A stretch of 64,000 bases of DNA from Drosophila persimilis (taxonomy: Eukaryota > Arthropoda > Insecta > Diptera > Drosophilidae): NCBI RefSeq assembly GCF_003286085.1, contig NW_020825338.1, forward strand, positions 372,001 through 436,000. The letters are read 5' to 3'. Made by a program: the position numbers and the translations under genes. The notes below the pieces were generated by a model. It did no database searches. It saw nothing but the letters and a program-made list of their open reading frames with translations, and was not told where the DNA came from. Positions 1 through 12,834 of the stretch are shown piece after piece (the stretch's first letter is position 1; every line of letters begins with the position of its first letter).

Positions 1-2561
1 GTGGAAATGACTGGATAAACTCCGAAAGGAGCACTCGAAAATGAGTTGTTGAACACAAACATTTTCCGTATCTTTGTATCTAAAATCTATCGAAAAGCAC
101 CATTCAAATTACAGGTAATGACAGGAGGAAAGTGTTACGGATTCGAGGGGGGTGGGGCTATTAGGCGGGAGGTGCAATGTAGCCACTGGCGTGTAAGCGG
201 ATTGATGTGGCTGTCTAGTCTGTCACTTTATCTGAGATCTCCTGGACAAAGGGCGGCACGGCACTTCAGGGCAGTCCATGGTCTCTGGGGATTGCTGTAC
301 GCCGCACAAGCCTGAGAAGGATTTTGATTTGAAAGCGTTGTGGGATGGCGATATCCAAGAGTTTAATGCCAGGAGTTTAATAGGAAAGATATAGAAATAG
401 AGATAGTGCAGTAAAATGTGGTTCTATTGAACTCAAATGAAATGAAAGCTAATGAAGGAGATAATTTCCATTTCAGGAGAAAAAAAAAATAGCTGAAATT
501 GAATGGAATGACACGGAATGAAAACAGACTTTTGAAATCAAATAATAGTCTTAAAATTTGAATGAAATTAACAGGAAGAGCAGCACGTTTCATTTGGAAT
601 TAATTGATAATGAAATATTTATACGCATGTTTCAGACTCCCGTACGGATGTATGTATATAACTGTCCTATACAATTTCCCACACCGTGCCCGTACCCGGT
701 GTTTCAGGCAGTCAGCCAGAATGCTGGCTGGTTCATTAAAAATGCCCCACAAACAAACGGATAAAAAATGGCAACCCAACTTAATTATATCTAATTGAGT
801 TAAATGATTAACAGAGCATTCCACTCTCCAGGGCCTCCCGTCCGGCCTCCCATCCATTCGCATTAGCATTCGGAATTGGAATTGGAATCGGAATCGGATT
901 CACGTTCGCATTTGCATTCGCTCCTCCCCGTGACCCGTGACCTGTGATCCATTCATTTCCACATGGCCAACTGATTGGTCAGTCGGACAGAGCTTAACAC
1001 TCAAATTGATTTGAAATGTGCTTAAAAAATTATGCTCAATACGGATGGAAGAGAACGGCACGGCATAGGTGGGGTCTCTCTGTCTGTCTGTGTCTCTCGG
1101 AAAACTGGAACGGGTAACTCGGAACGAGGAACTGGGAACTGGGAACAGGGAACAGGAAAAGCTGGTCAATATGCAGATGAAATGAATTTGGAAAAAACAA
1201 ATCACAACTCTGCATTGGGGAAGCACCGGCCTTTCTCCGTTTCTAAGCCATCCGTTGGCCGCCATCGCATTGGCCCCACCAATCCCACCTCAGCGGCATT
1301 CGGTGTTGACAAGCTCGTCGCAAAATCACACAAAGTATGCAACAAAAAGAAGCGAAAAACAAGCGAGGAAAAGGACGCCAAAACAAAAGAGAGATTCGGG
1401 GAATAGGAAAAGAGAACGAATCTGTTATGCTCTTTCCAATTCTTGCAGGGATTTTAGGCAGAAAACGGGCATCAATCAATTTTCGATTGTTAAGAGAGAG
1501 GAGAGGAATGAGTGATGCAGTGGAACATTGACATACGTCTGGAACGAAAAAGGATCAATTGGAATGTCAGTGGTGGAACATGAAACGAGAATAGCATTGG
1601 GATTGCCTTGGAATAGGTGGAGAAAAACACTGGGATTCAATAATAGATTTCAAGATTAATGTAATTGGAATGCAACAGTGGACTATTGAATGCGATTGGA
1701 ATATAGCACAGATTATCTGCAACAAATCCAGTCATAGGTCAGACACATCCAACGTTCCAGAGTAAGAGAGAGGGTAAGAGCACTATCCTAACCCCGGCTA
1801 GCAGCTGTCAAATGTATTTGCGCATGAAAATCCATCCGACACCATCCCAACCACAGTGCAACCTTGCCACAGACGCACACACATACGGAGAGACCCTCCC
1901 CAGAAGCAGGTTCTCCCCGTCTGCTGGAGGGGGGGTGAATGCAACAAGTTCCTGCAGTAGTCATTCCATTTCATTCGCTTCGATTCCATTCGATTCGATT
2001 CGATACCGATTCTTTTTATTGCTGTTGCTGTTTGTTCTTTGGCATTTGCAACTTTTGCATGGCGAACGGCAGCCTGCCCGCACTCTGGCTCCACTCTGGC
2101 TTCACTCTGGCCCCACTCGGGGCCCACTCTGCCCCCACTCTGGACGGTACTTTGCCGCTACTCTGGTCCACTCCTCTGATTTTGTTGCCAATCAACACCT
2201 AACCATCGTGCATGCCCAACCATACTTGTACCATGGCCCGATGGCAGTGCCTTTTGGCAGGAATATAAGCCAGGACTTTGCGTTATTGGCATTCGTCGTG
2301 ATGTGGACACAGACTTCAGGACTTTTCGAATACACGGTGATGGACGATGGACACACGGTGCCAGATGCAGGTACAGACAGCGATAGGATACGGCAGGAAT
2401 ACAGAATCGGATTCCGATTCGGACACAAACACTTTTGGCTAATCGAATTTGAGTTTCAGCCAAATGAAGCGTATCAGGCAAATGCAATTGCAAATGTCGA
2501 TCCCCCCACGAAGGAGAGTTGCAGATGGAAATGGAAATCGACAGCGGTGGCGATGGCGGTG

Positions 2562-2586
2562 GCGGGGGCGGGGGCGGGGGCGGGGC
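2562..2586 (+). repeat. GGGGGC tandem array
   Basis: Four consecutive GGGGGC units follow a GGCGGT-rich run. Four runs of at least three G separated by single bases meet the usual G-quadruplex rule. It is one of several G-run hexamer arrays in the window. Confidence 0.8.
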
Positions 2587-3635
2587 TCGAGGAAGTTCGT
2601 GGGGGATGCATTTACATAGTATATGTGGGCGTGGAACATCTGTGTATACTATATCGCTGGTTATTTAATCAAACATCTTCCTTTGTGTAGTTAATGGGAC
2701 ATTGAGGGAGCGAAGGGAAAGGGACTGAGGTGTGAAATGCATTAATGGAGTATTCATGGGGGAGATCCCCAATGCTCCACCCCCTCCACCCTCCTCCTAA
2801 TTCGATTTTGTGCGGTGGTGGAGCGGTCAGAACTCAACTGCGGTGTCAAAAGCATTGTCGTCCCCACTCCATCCTTTGAGGCTGTTTTCGGTTGTCATTA
2901 GCGATGTTGAGCACTGTTAATTTGACATTATATCGATTAAAGGAATTACATCGGGAGTATGTCTGCGCTCGCAGCTCTAGGGGCACTGAGAGGTAGAGAG
3001 AGAAGGGCGGACGGTGGAGGGGGCAAGGGGCAGGTGGGACAATAGTTACAAACCAACTAAACATAGCACTTAAGTTGTCACTAGTCCTGCCATCGGCTGC
3101 TGCTGCTGCTGCCAACAATTCCTCAGGGCTCCATTTGAAGTTGTTCGAAATGTGCTTTTCTTTGGTCCAATTAAAAGTTTCTCCATCGAGCTAACTCCCG
3201 TTTATATCTGTTTTAGATACTGCAAGCGAATTAGCCAAGTTCTAAATGAACATCTCGTTGAATGTCCTCTTAAACGCTGCCCTGCTTCCCGCTGAGCGGC
3301 TGTCGACAGAGGTACATTTGGTCGTTTACTTATGGTAACTTTCTACAGGGAATCAAATCAAAATTCGACGAAAAAGCCCCAACGGAAGCAGAGTATAAAG
3401 ATTAAAAAGTCAATGCAAGGCATGTGCTTGATTGCAAGCCAGATTTATCGAGAATTAACCGGGACTATCGACAGACTTTGCACTTTTGCTGGGACCGTTC
3501 ACATCAACAATTTTAAGATGCAAAACCGCAGAAACACAGAGGATGACCATAACTACCAGATTGCCGAGTTACGATCAGAACAGATTATTATTATAGCCAG
3601 AATGAACAAATCAATTTGCAGTGCCTACGCAACCC

Positions 3636-3653
3636 CTCTCTCTCTCTCTCTCT
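3636..3653 (+). repeat. (CT)n microsatellite
   Basis: An uninterrupted CT dinucleotide run of nine units is followed by ACACAC. It is an ordinary Drosophila microsatellite with no gene attached. Confidence 0.85.
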
Positions 3654-4080
3654 TACACACATACTCTTTCTCGTGCAGTGTGCGCCTTCGGCGGAGGGGA
3701 GCGAGATATAATGGCTAGTTTTGGTGTGAGAAGCGAGAGAGGAATCACAACCAGTAGCATAAAAATGAAAATAGATAAAATATTCTGGAGCTCCGATGAG
3801 CGGAGTGCAAGAATTCAAATGAAAGCTTAACTGAAGGTCGTGGTACCTCTCTTTTTCCCTATGTTCTCCCCACTCTCAAAACAGGCTTGAAAACAATTCA
3901 GAGAATCCTCTTAATGAATCTTAAAAAAACTCGCATATTTGTGCAGCTAAGTATTCATCAAATACAATTTACTCCCAATAGTTCTGAAGCTATCAAGAAC
4001 GTCCTCCAAGTGCTCTTCACCAAGTTTACACATCGATAAGTGGCGATTATTTTCGATTACGCTTGTGCTCCCCGCCTCCC

Positions 4081-4560
4081 CAGTGACCCAGTGTCCACTC
4101 GACAGTAAGTAGTCTCCCTTCAATCTTGTGTGGGAGAAGCCCGCTGTCTGAAAGCTATTTGTGGTGGATGCTAGGGCACCGGGGGATGGGACTGTGGTTA
4201 GCAGGAACGAGGGGAGGCCTCTGCCTGCATTGCGACAAGTTGGCGCCTCTATCAACTGGTGTCCAATTTGTTATGGACAGCTAAAAGTGGCAATGCGCGA
4301 CGCCGTAAATCAGGTGTGCCTGTGGTCCTCACTCTTTCTCTGCCTCTCTGCGCTTATTTTTCGTTGCGTCCTGGTGCCTCAAAGGAGACCCTTAGGGACC
4401 GTCGGGTGGCAAGCGGCTTTGTCTTGGGGCAGGACCGCTCCGAACCGTGGGGCAAGAGCAGTAATCATCCCCACAAGGACGAGGGCTCACCCCCACTGCC
4501 TCGAGCTCTTTTCTCCCTTCCGTTGGTCGCCCGGTCAGTAATCAGTCCAAAGGCTTTGAT
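4081..4560 (+). pseudogene. Possible LINE RNase H remnant
   Basis: One plus-strand frame near 4165 reads MLGHRGM followed by LAGTRGG, which resembles the conserved GHRGI-GNE segment in the RNase H domain of LOA/I-type LINE ORF2 proteins. An adjacent frame reads LPALRQVGAS and then QLKVAMRDAVNQ, like the segment that follows that domain. The match needs frame changes, no complete domain survives, and both strands are open in places. If real, this is an old 5'-truncated LINE copy. A chance resemblance cannot be excluded. Confidence 0.3.
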
Positions 4561-6513
4561 GGCATCTTTAACCGCATCGAGGAAATTAAAAATTCCCTTT
4601 TTGTTCCAACCGAAAGCGAGCGCGTTGAGCCTCTGTGATACAGTGGTGCAGTGTCCTTCGATCCCCATGAAACCTTCTTCTTCTCTGAATATGATTAACT
4701 TATATTCAAATGAATGTACAAATTGTGATGGAATTTTGGGCTCTGGCTCTCACTTATTTTTGCATTGGCCGCTCATTTTCAGGTGCTCTCGGCATCGCCA
4801 ATTTTTTGGTCATCAATATTTCAATATCAATATAATAAAAACAGCTAATTTTGTTCTTCAGAAATAAAAGTCGTGAAAGTGTGAATAATAATGTGAGGCA
4901 GGCTCAAACAAAATTAATTATAAAAGGGCTCGGGGAATGTTGGCAAAAAAATATTAGCCATAATTTCCCACTTTGGCGGAATTCCTTTATTTATTCATTT
5001 ATACTCTCTTAGAGTAATTTCCAACATGCATGCTTTTCATTAAATGTCAAATTAAATTTTTGCAAAAAGTAAGCATATATTTGGACCACTTTTTGGTGGG
5101 CCCGGGACCACAGTGCACCATCGTTGGCTTTGCCACAGTCACCGTTTGTCAATTGTGTTTCTCATGAAGTTGAAAACGTTGCATTTCCGCTGACGCTGAC
5201 ACTGCCGTTGCCGTTGCCGCTGCCGTTGCCACTGTGCCTCTGCCATCGCCTCGGGCCAATGTCGAGTGGCAACGTGGCCGAGAACAAAAGATGGTCAAAA
5301 CAAAAGACAGTGCAAAAAGGGTGCCACGGTGCTCCGGGGGTCTGGTCTGGTCTGGGATGGTCTGCTTCGGGGGTCTAGTCTGCTCCGGGGGTCTGGGTCT
5401 GGGTCTGGCTCTGGCTATGAACTGGGGGTCTATGCCCAGGCATCCGGAAGTTTGCGCTGACATTCATTACCATAATTCACAACAGCTTAAAACATTTATG
5501 TGGCTGCCGCCCAGCGCTCGCCGGGCCCCAGTCCCTGCCCTGCTCATCTCCTCCACACTCTTTCCCCTTCTGCCCCCCGTCTGATAAACTGGCCCCCGTC
5601 ACCGGGCCCGGGAAACTGTCATAGCCTTGGCGGGAGTTCGTTGTTTGCTTGGGATTATGTGCAGGAGCATGCAAAATGGGATAATAAGGAAACTTGAAAA
5701 TTTGTTGCAATTATTTTAACTGCTTGGGAATTGCACCTCCCTCCCTTGCGCCCCTCCTCCACGCGTCCACTTATGAGGCAGTCCACTCTCCCTCTGGCAG
5801 CCTACAGCTTCTTTGGGGGCGATACAGGCCATGTCCCAGGGAAATTCATTGGAAAGGCCTGTCCAATAAATTCTTGACTCCCCCGCCCCCTCCCCCTCAG
5901 TGTGGGACGACAGTATAGTGTGACGAGTACTAATGTACTTAACCATATTCAACAGCCACATATCAATTACAATAAAAACTATGGAACAAGCACAAAGATA
6001 CACAGACGAGCGGTGGGGCAGGGGCAGGGGCAGGGGCAGGAGCAGGAGCACCGCTAGGGATGCCAGGAATATGGCTCGTACAATATACATTAGTATGGTT
6101 TGGGTTGGGTGTTTGGTCGGGGATTTATTCCCTTTCTACCGCTGCAAGTATGTGCTCAAAATCATGATGCATTTGGCATGGGTGAAAACAACTCAACTCA
6201 GGTGGAAATGAGTAAAATGACCTGCGCAGAAGATTTCCATTTCCCCTTAAAATTGTTCCGAACACTCGTTTTTCATTTATTTTGAACAAAACACAAAATT
6301 TTGTGTAGAAAAGCAGGCTCAAACTTTGATTTCTATCGGCTCTGCCTCAGTCTCTGGCCCCAGATTTCAAAACTCTCAAACCATTTTTAGTGCTCATACT
6401 GATCGGACATATAATTTTCCGTATCATATTATTCACATTTTTTTTTGTGCAACTCACATTGTTAAAATTGTATTTGTTCCACCCGATGAAACGTGGATAA
6501 GTTTTTGGCAAAA
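4561..6513. other. Intergenic stretch with simple repeats
   Basis: No gene is supportable. It contains CCGTTG-type hexamers near 5200-5235, GGGTCT repeats near 5387-5417 and a GGGGCA array near 6015-6050. The remainder is AT-rich sequence leading up to the two-exon gene at 6514. Confidence 0.6.
6015..6050 (+). repeat. GGGGCA/GGAGCA hexamer array
   Basis: Four GGGGCA units pass into GGAGCA units. Four G4 tracts at 6-bp spacing make it a strong G-quadruplex candidate. Confidence 0.8.
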
Positions 6514-7625
6514 ATGTCATCAAATGAGAATAAGAAGCAGATGAAGGCCGACCTACAGAACCCAGAGGGGAGTCGCAATCGCAACATGCAGTCTAATGCT
6601 GAGAAAGGTAAGCTTTAAGATGAATTTAAGATCCAGGATCCCCTGTCAACAGCTCTGATGCCACTGCAGAGAACCCTCTACAAGGAGATGACCTATCGCG
6701 CCTGGCGCCCATTGAGCGCGAATACTTTATGCGCATCAATCGAAAGGAGCAGTCTACTGGTGTGAAACAGCCGGAGAATTGGCGGGCCCGGCCTCCGCTA
6801 TCCCCAGCCGAGCCATCACGCAACAGGAGTGGCACTTATGGGGCTCGTGGTAGAGCATCTGGAGCTGAGGATGAACTATTTCCAGACCCTTTCGGGTCGG
6901 GCCCCATGTATCAGGAGCAGCCGAACTTTGCCTTGGTTCTGACTTGGTCCTCCTACCTTATGAAACGTCGTGCGACCGTTTGTGGAGTACGTACAGCATT
7001 GGGGATGTCTCCAGCTGAGAACATGCCACCAATTGAAAACTGGCGCGATCGCCCAGCACCACAATTAGCAATAGATGCAGGAGCCGCTCCAGGCAGCAAC
7101 TGGCGCCGACACTTAGATCACAACAATGATCGCCGCCAGTCGAACTCGACTAACTTCAATCAAGGCAATCGCAGCCAGGGACATCGCGGCACTCCGACTA
7201 GTGCCGCAGAACTGTTCCGTGGCAGCCAGGGGCAACAGACGCGCGCCCGGTCGGAATTCCAGGGCCTCCAGCAGTGGGATCGGGAGCGGGAGCGGGAGCG
7301 GGAGCGGGAGAGGGAGCCCCGCCAGAACTATGGGCCACATGGCCAACGCAACCAGTGGACTAACTCTGGCTTTTACGATCCACCGACACGCAACGATGGC
7401 CGCAATTACCACGGCCGAAACCAAAACCAAGCACCGGGAAACCGAGGAAACCCAAATGGCTTGAACGGCGCCACAGGAGGGCAGGCCGCCCATCGCCGAG
7501 GAGAGGCCTCTCGGGGATTGAGCTCGATGAGCGGATTCCAGCGGACTCGAAGCTTTGGCCCGTCTTTCCATGACCGTCCTCCTCCAGGCAATGGCGCCAA
7601 CCCTGGACGACGCGCCTCGTCGTAA
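6514..7625 (+). CDS. Unrecognised Arg/Asn/Gly-rich protein, two exons
   Basis: I do not recognise this gene. I propose exon 1 at 6514-6607 and exon 2 at 6670-7625, with a 62-nt intron that starts GTAAGC and ends CTGCAG. Reading through instead hits a stop within six bases of the intron, while the splice joins two open frames and gives 349 residues. The start is the first ATG in the exon 1 frame. The protein is hydrophilic and low in complexity. It has an acidic/basic start with PIEREYFMRINRKEQ, three NWR motifs (ENWRARP, ENWRDRP, SNWRRH), an (RE)n tract encoded by a GGGAGC array at 7276-7314, and a C-terminal half rich in N, G, R and Q. There is no signal peptide or membrane segment. The composition suggests a disordered RNA-associated protein, but that is only a guess. 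A second small gene follows 336 nt downstream on the same strand. Confidence 0.6.
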
Positions 7626-7961
7626 TACAAATTACAATTATAATAATTAATAATTAAATTGTCAAAGATTTCTTCCGTTTAAATGCTATACGACTTTTAT
7701 GGGGTACTAGATCTGGATATATTCAAAGTCAACTTTTCACTCTTGACCAAGTAGGCTGGGATTTGAACACCCTGTCAGTAGACTGGCTATCTAATCATTG
7801 TCATTCAGACAGTCAAGCAACTACACCGTTTCGAATCTAGTTTTGGATTTTGAAATATTTTTTCCGGACAAGGAAATTATTTTTCTGATTGAAAATCAGG
7901 TAAGGCCCTTGATATCTGGATTGCAATCATTTGAATACCACTGGGACTCGCAACCAATAGA

Positions 7962-8378
7962 ATGTCCAATCTGATGAGCCAGCAAGATTGCGACAAGATC
8001 AAAAAGAGGCTCTACAACAGGGTGGGGCCACATCCCGACTGCAGCGATCCAGCAATGGCCTGGCCAAAGTCACTGGCCAACTGCCCCGAAATGGCCAAGC
8101 TGTCAATCAAACCAGAACCAATCACCGATGGACACGATCGCGGTCAGATGCTGACCATCGGTCTTCTGTTAGCCGATCAATTGGCCGAACCGAAGAAAGA
8201 AAATCCGATCTGGCCCTCGAGTGCGGAGGTCGAGAAGCGCCTCCGCTCGACTGGCATCTACAAGAACCGCTTGGTTGCCCCCCCTCCAGTCTTTGCCGCA
8301 GCCACTGAATGCGCTGGGGACCCAGGCGCCAACGATTGCCGCAATTGGAGGGCGACTGAGGACACATTCTCCAATTAG
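7962..8378 (+). CDS. Unrecognised small protein, 138 aa
   Basis: I do not recognise this gene. A single open frame starts at ATG 7962 and encodes 138 residues. The N-terminus is MSNLMSQQDCDKIKKRLYNR, followed by a Pro/Cys-containing middle, a GQMLTIGLLLADQLAEPKK segment and a PIWPSSAEVEKRLRSTGIYK segment that looks like a short helix. The protein ends in CRNWRATEDTFSN. It has no signal peptide and no membrane span. It lies 336 nt downstream of the two-exon gene in the same orientation, and the NWR triplet near its end recalls the NWR motifs of that neighbour, so shared ancestry or a shared transcript is possible. Codon use looks coding (G/C-ending codons, no low-complexity tracts). It could also be the last exon of a larger gene. 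Confidence 0.5.
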   Translation: MSNLMSQQDCDKIKKRLYNRVGPHPDCSDPAMAWPKSLANCPEMAKLSIKPEPITDGHDRGQMLTIGLLLADQLAEPKKENPIWPSSAEVEKRLRSTGIYKNRLVAPPPVFAAATECAGDPGANDCRNWRATEDTFSN

Positions 8379-9280
8379 TGGCTAGTGGCTAGCCACTCTC
8401 TCCCACCGACTCTCCTCTCCATCCACTACAGATTCGCTTCCATCTTGGCCACACCACAAATTATGATAATACGCAATTTCCCTGTAACATGTCAAATTTT
8501 ATCGTCGTTTCGTTCTGCAAATTAAAACATATTGTGTATGTGATCGAGCCCATGTTTTTATTTGCATGCAAGAAGCGATTAAAATAACTAATTAAAACTC
8601 TGAGCGAATAGTACTGCCAGTAGATTAAAAACAAAGGTATAATTACCTCGATGCAGTAAACCGCAAAAAACAACCGCATTTGACAGGTTTGTTCTATTTT
8701 AATACCCGTTACTCGAAGAGTCTGGGTACATATCAGTCTTGTGGTGGAGAAGGAAGCATCATCGACCCCAAATGACTGTCCATCTAGATAAGCGCCTAGA
8801 TTTCAGAGTCTAAGGCAACCAAAGTTTGTATCCAGACTCTGTGATGTCACGTTGTTACCCGTGTATTTCGCCCCGACCTCTGCCCCCTCCCTTATTGCTG
8901 TTCATTTCCCCGCGAATATTGGTGTATTTCACGATCATCGATTGTTATGGACATTAATGACATATAAATAGGCATGAAGTGGGTCTATACAGATTGCAGC
9001 GTCATACTTGCTCGTCTAATTTGAAATATATTTTATACTCATATGTATTGAATGAAAAATGTTAACATAGACATAGACCCTTTACGTAAGCCCAGAAACC
9101 GAAAATGAAATAGTCGACTAATGCCAACAATTATAAAATAATGCAGAATGTGATAATATGTGTACAGCGATTGATAAGTTACGGGGTATCCAACAAGAAC
9201 AAACCTTTTTTGCAACTAAGTGTTCATGGAAATGGAATGTATGTTATTGAAGTGAACTAATGTGCATGGATGCCTCTATC
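8379..9280. other. Intergenic stretch with a short repeat end
   Basis: No gene is seen. Around 8697-8720 the sequence ATACCCGTTACTCGAAGAG resembles the terminal TACCCGTTACTCG motif of mini-me-like Drosophila repeats, suggesting a degraded copy on the minus strand. The rest is AT-rich. Confidence 0.45.
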
Positions 9281-9565
9281 TCACGATATGTCACATGTCG
9301 ATCTTGCTCTATCAGTTCCCACACTCCATCGATGAAATGATTTCAGACGACCTTCATGGAACTTGTCATCGACTGAACTACGAGCACGATTAAAATCCGG
9401 CATACCAGCGATTATCTGTAGTTTTTGATGGTACTTTCTCGACATACAAAGAACTAAGTTCATCAACACATTCTTGTTGGGATAATCCGCGCCGAAAGTT
9501 GTGAAAAGTAATCTAACGAAAACCCTTTCAAAAACCAATTGTACATATAAACATTGTACGTACAT
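9281..9565 (-). pseudogene. Mariner transposase relic (N-terminal part)
   Basis: The minus-strand frame contains DFNRARSSVDDKFHEGRLKS, which matches the mariner transposase segment after the helix-turn-helix (typically F-x-RGR-x-S-x-x-D-x-x-x-x-GRPKS). The preceding residues are frame-shifted relative to the family, and only about 60 of roughly 345 residues are represented. There is no D,D34D catalytic region. It is an old, inactive fragment. The remaining part of this frame is unrelated filler. Confidence 0.55.
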
Positions 9566-9739
9566 ACATATATGCTAAAAAATGACAAAGCCTTTTATGG
9601 CGTTGTCAGATTTTACGTATTGGCATTAGTATTGCCAATTCCAGATACATAAATAGCGGCCCTCGTATCTTTGTGAGCAAAGGCGTTGCAGGGTTGGCTG
9701 GCTCATGATGTGGTATTAATTGTAATTAATTAATTAATT

Positions 9740-10540
9740 GTAAGAATGTGGCATTCAGAGAGCAGCCAAGTGGATATTCAGCAGCAGAGAGAGAGACAAG
9801 AATGCTTGCAACAGGCCATTATACGAGAATCTACTCTGACTTCTGGATTAATGTTGCACTAGTCAAAACGAAGGATTCAACTCAGGGGCTGTGTGTAGAC
9901 TACCGTGTCGTAGATACGATGGTACTTTAAGATCGATTCGGAGTTTGTTGGTTGTTAGAGAAATTCTAAAGCAGGACAATATCTTTTGGCAGTACCAAAT
10001 TGTAAAGCAAAGAAAATAATAATAAACTCACACAACTTTGGCCACATGGGAACGGCGAAAATAGATGTTTCACATACCACATTTTGAGAATAAAGTTAAG
10101 CAGGTCATCTACAATCAGAAGTTACATAGGCAGGAGGATTATTTGCTATCACTTGGATCCCTTGGGTTAGTTGGACACAGCATCGCGGGTCTGAAAAAAT
10201 TTGGCAAATTAAATGAATTACATTTTCGGCATCCCGCAGAGAATTTTAAGCCATAACGGACAGATCGAACTGGTTAATAGAGCTATCATTACAGTACTTT
10301 CAAAGGCGTCAGCCCCGGAACCCAATGTCGAGAAATACGGCATCCAAGACCGACAGGTCCTGCTGAAGACCAGGCTCTGGCTCCTCTCTGTGGGAGACCG
10401 TGCAGACGGCAACCAAATTTCAGGATACTCTTTGATGTAGACTGAAATCTCGCCGGTCAGGATGTCTGTGTCGAAGGCTTCCCCCTCATGGAACCCCAAG
10501 CGAATAGTGCGGTCTGTCTCCTCATACGGCTTTGTCATTA
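9740..10540 (+). pseudogene. Degraded Ty3/gypsy pol (RT and integrase scraps)
   Basis: Near 9845 the plus frame reads VALVKTKDSTQGLCVDYRVV. This corresponds to the reverse transcriptase segment that in Ty3/gypsy elements reads roughly LVKKKDG-WR-CVDYR. Near 10250 another frame reads SHNGQIELVNRAIITVLSKA, which corresponds to the integrase segment around the catalytic glutamate (NGQ-ER-NR). It then runs to RILFDVD, like the F-LLFGVE segment further on. Order and orientation fit one internally deleted pol gene. Stops and frame changes throughout show it is dead. It is unrelated to the nearly intact LTR element at 48-59 kb. Confidence 0.55.
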
Positions 10541-12622
10541 TTCATTGGAAAATAATAAAGATGTATTTAATTAATTTACTTCGTACTGGTATGCAAAAGT
10601 TGTTATTAATTAAAAAGTCAACGGCACCTTGTCAAAAGGGCCCCAGGGCCTCGAACGAATTGATGGCAAGTGCCTCGAGGCCGAAAAATATCCAGAAATT
10701 GCGGTCAATATAAGACCACAATCATAGATGGGTGGCAGGGGAGGGATTCACCTCTGGAAATAATTATCATAAAGTGTCAGCTCTGACACAACCAGGTTTT
10801 CCGTGCAATTAAAACCAGACTTTTTGTTCAGCAGAATGAGTACTTTTTCAATAAGATTACTACCCTTTTGAAACCTTTATTTCATATGACTCAGAAAATC
10901 AGTCCCGGTCGGCCCATTACAATTTTAAAATACATTTATCATAAAATAGTCCGAATAAAGTGAAACCATTCTGAGCAGTATGAGCTCTATAATCCGAATG
11001 TGCAACATATCGTTAAAGTATTTTTTTCCTTTTGGTAAAATATAAAAATCTATACAATGTGGGCACTCTTGCAGAGTTTTTGAAAATCTTATTGCTTAAT
11101 TTTTGGGGTGAGGATGAACCTTGGGAAGGAGTGTAAAAACTATCAGCATACTCCAGGCAATAGATATTTATAGTTATGCCGACGACGAGAGCCATTGCAT
11201 TTAGTTACTTGTTGATTGATGAATGACGTTTCGGAATCTCTTGAATTCCGTGCATTAAATATTGATGGCATTGTGTCAAATGGAGGAATATTCGACTGAG
11301 TTTTTGGACTACTCCACTCGGCAAAACCTATAATATATAAAGACTGCGGCAGAGCAACCGCAACGGTTTGTTCTTTGAACTGAAACAGAAGCAGAAACAG
11401 GTGCCATTCAGTGTGGAGTAATCCCAAATACAGATACCAAACACTACTCGAGTGGTTTATGTGGGCCACATGACAGGGTAAATGGGAGTATATGGGACTG
11501 GCACTGGCGTCACTTAATTACGAGTATGGCCATGCTAAGATCTAAATGGTAACTAAACCGATGATAGATGCAGTCTCTTGAGCTGTCTGCTTGTCTCCAG
11601 GGCCTTGTGTCGTCTGTGTGCATTTACGGCCGCAGATTTATGAGCAGCTAATTTACTAAGCTAATTTGTTGAAATTTAAATACACTTGCAGCTGCCGGAG
11701 GCAGTGACAGCCTGATGCCCGGCATGTTGTGACACTTTTCAAAATGAGATTTTCCCTTTCCCGATTCCCCAGGCACTGAGTGGATGAGTGGCTGAGTGGC
11801 TGAGTGGATGAGTGGCTGTGTGGGTGTTGAGCTGTTGATGCCACACGTTCTACATTCCCCGTCGTCCGTCGCCCACGTTGACGCTGGCATCCCCTCACAC
11901 GCACAACGCAATTCCGTATGCAAATGTACCAGAGTATGTCCGGCTTGGTCCGGTCCGTACCCGACCACCTGCAGAGCTTATCTCTCCGGTACGAGTCGAG
12001 CAGCGACGTCCCACAACAATGGTGCACCTGCATCCAAGCCTTGGGCTTGGGATGGGCCAGGAGACAGCGAAAATGTCACGAGCACAACTGTCCACCGAAG
12101 GACTGAAATTAAGGAGCACTAGAAGGGGGTATCTCTGCTTCGTCGCTCGCATTTCTAGTCACTTTCGGAACTTGTGATTAAGCCTAATCATAATCGGTTC
12201 TTTCAGAGGGCTATGCGATCGCGGAATCAAAAATCACGACTCTCGCAGAAAGGTTCTTGACGATTTTTGTTCAGTTTGTAGAAGGCGAGAAGTTTCCGAC
12301 TTCAACGGTGGGGATTTCAGGATCACCGAATCTCTACCGACGCACACGTTTTAATGAGAAAGCCCAGCTGTTGGAAAACGCGGGAATACTGCTGGGCTAT
12401 AGCGCACTCTGAATACTCTTGAAAGGGCTGACCTAGGATCATAGTAGAACGCAGCGAAATGCTGTCCGTAAGAGTGTAATGAAAGTGTTTGCAAATCACA
12501 CAAGGCCGGCGGAAGCTGTGCAAGAGAAAAGAGCAGGCTCATCTGCTAGTTGGCAGTCCCGCGTCGAAACGGGTGTTGATATGCCCCTGGGTCCGTCTGC
12601 AATAGTTGATAGTGTTCTGAAT
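10541..12622. other. Gene-free intergenic stretch
   Basis: No supportable gene. A run of GAGTGGATGAGTGGCTGAGTGG-like words occurs near 11776-11818. Open frames here are short and overlap on both strands. Confidence 0.55.
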
Positions 12623-12662
12623 GGGACTGGGACTGGGACTGGTACTGGGACTCGGACTGGGC
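12623..12662 (+). repeat. GGGACT hexamer array
   Basis: About six units of GGGACT and variants, with at least four GGG runs at 6-bp phase. It is a G-quadruplex candidate and is not inside a recognisable gene. Confidence 0.8.
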
Positions 12663-12830
12663 CCGGTTGTGGACTATGGGAAAACGAGGGCCAACAAATG
12701 TTACACGTATTCATTTCAAGCGTTTTTATGCGTTGCTTGGCTTTTGTTTTTACCATGTCCTAGCCACTGTCCACAATCATTGGGCCTGACACAGTTTTTG
12801 TTGCCACACAGTGGCATGTCCTGCACTCCT

Positions 12831-12834
<4 letters not shown>

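Larger units (their letters stand above)
1..4080. other. Gene-free intergenic stretch
   Basis: I find no supportable gene here. The stretch is AT-rich with GC-rich patches and short simple repeats, such as repeated GGAAC/GGGAAC words near 1100-1160 and repeated CACTCTGGC(T/C)CCACTC words near 2080-2150. The longest open frame (1812-2690) is low in complexity, overlaps open frames on the other strand and has no recognisable domain. It is most likely intergenic or deep-intronic sequence with possible enhancers, which I cannot locate. Confidence 0.6.

Noticed and set aside
1812-2690. 292-codon plus-strand open frame
   Set aside because: It runs through simple repeats and a GGGGGC array, overlaps minus-strand frames, and has no domain or plausible splice context.
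10218-10538. 106-codon minus-strand frame over the gypsy remnant
   Set aside because: The plus strand there carries integrase-like SHNGQIELVNRA in the same orientation as the upstream RT remnant, so the minus frame is probably a shadow.
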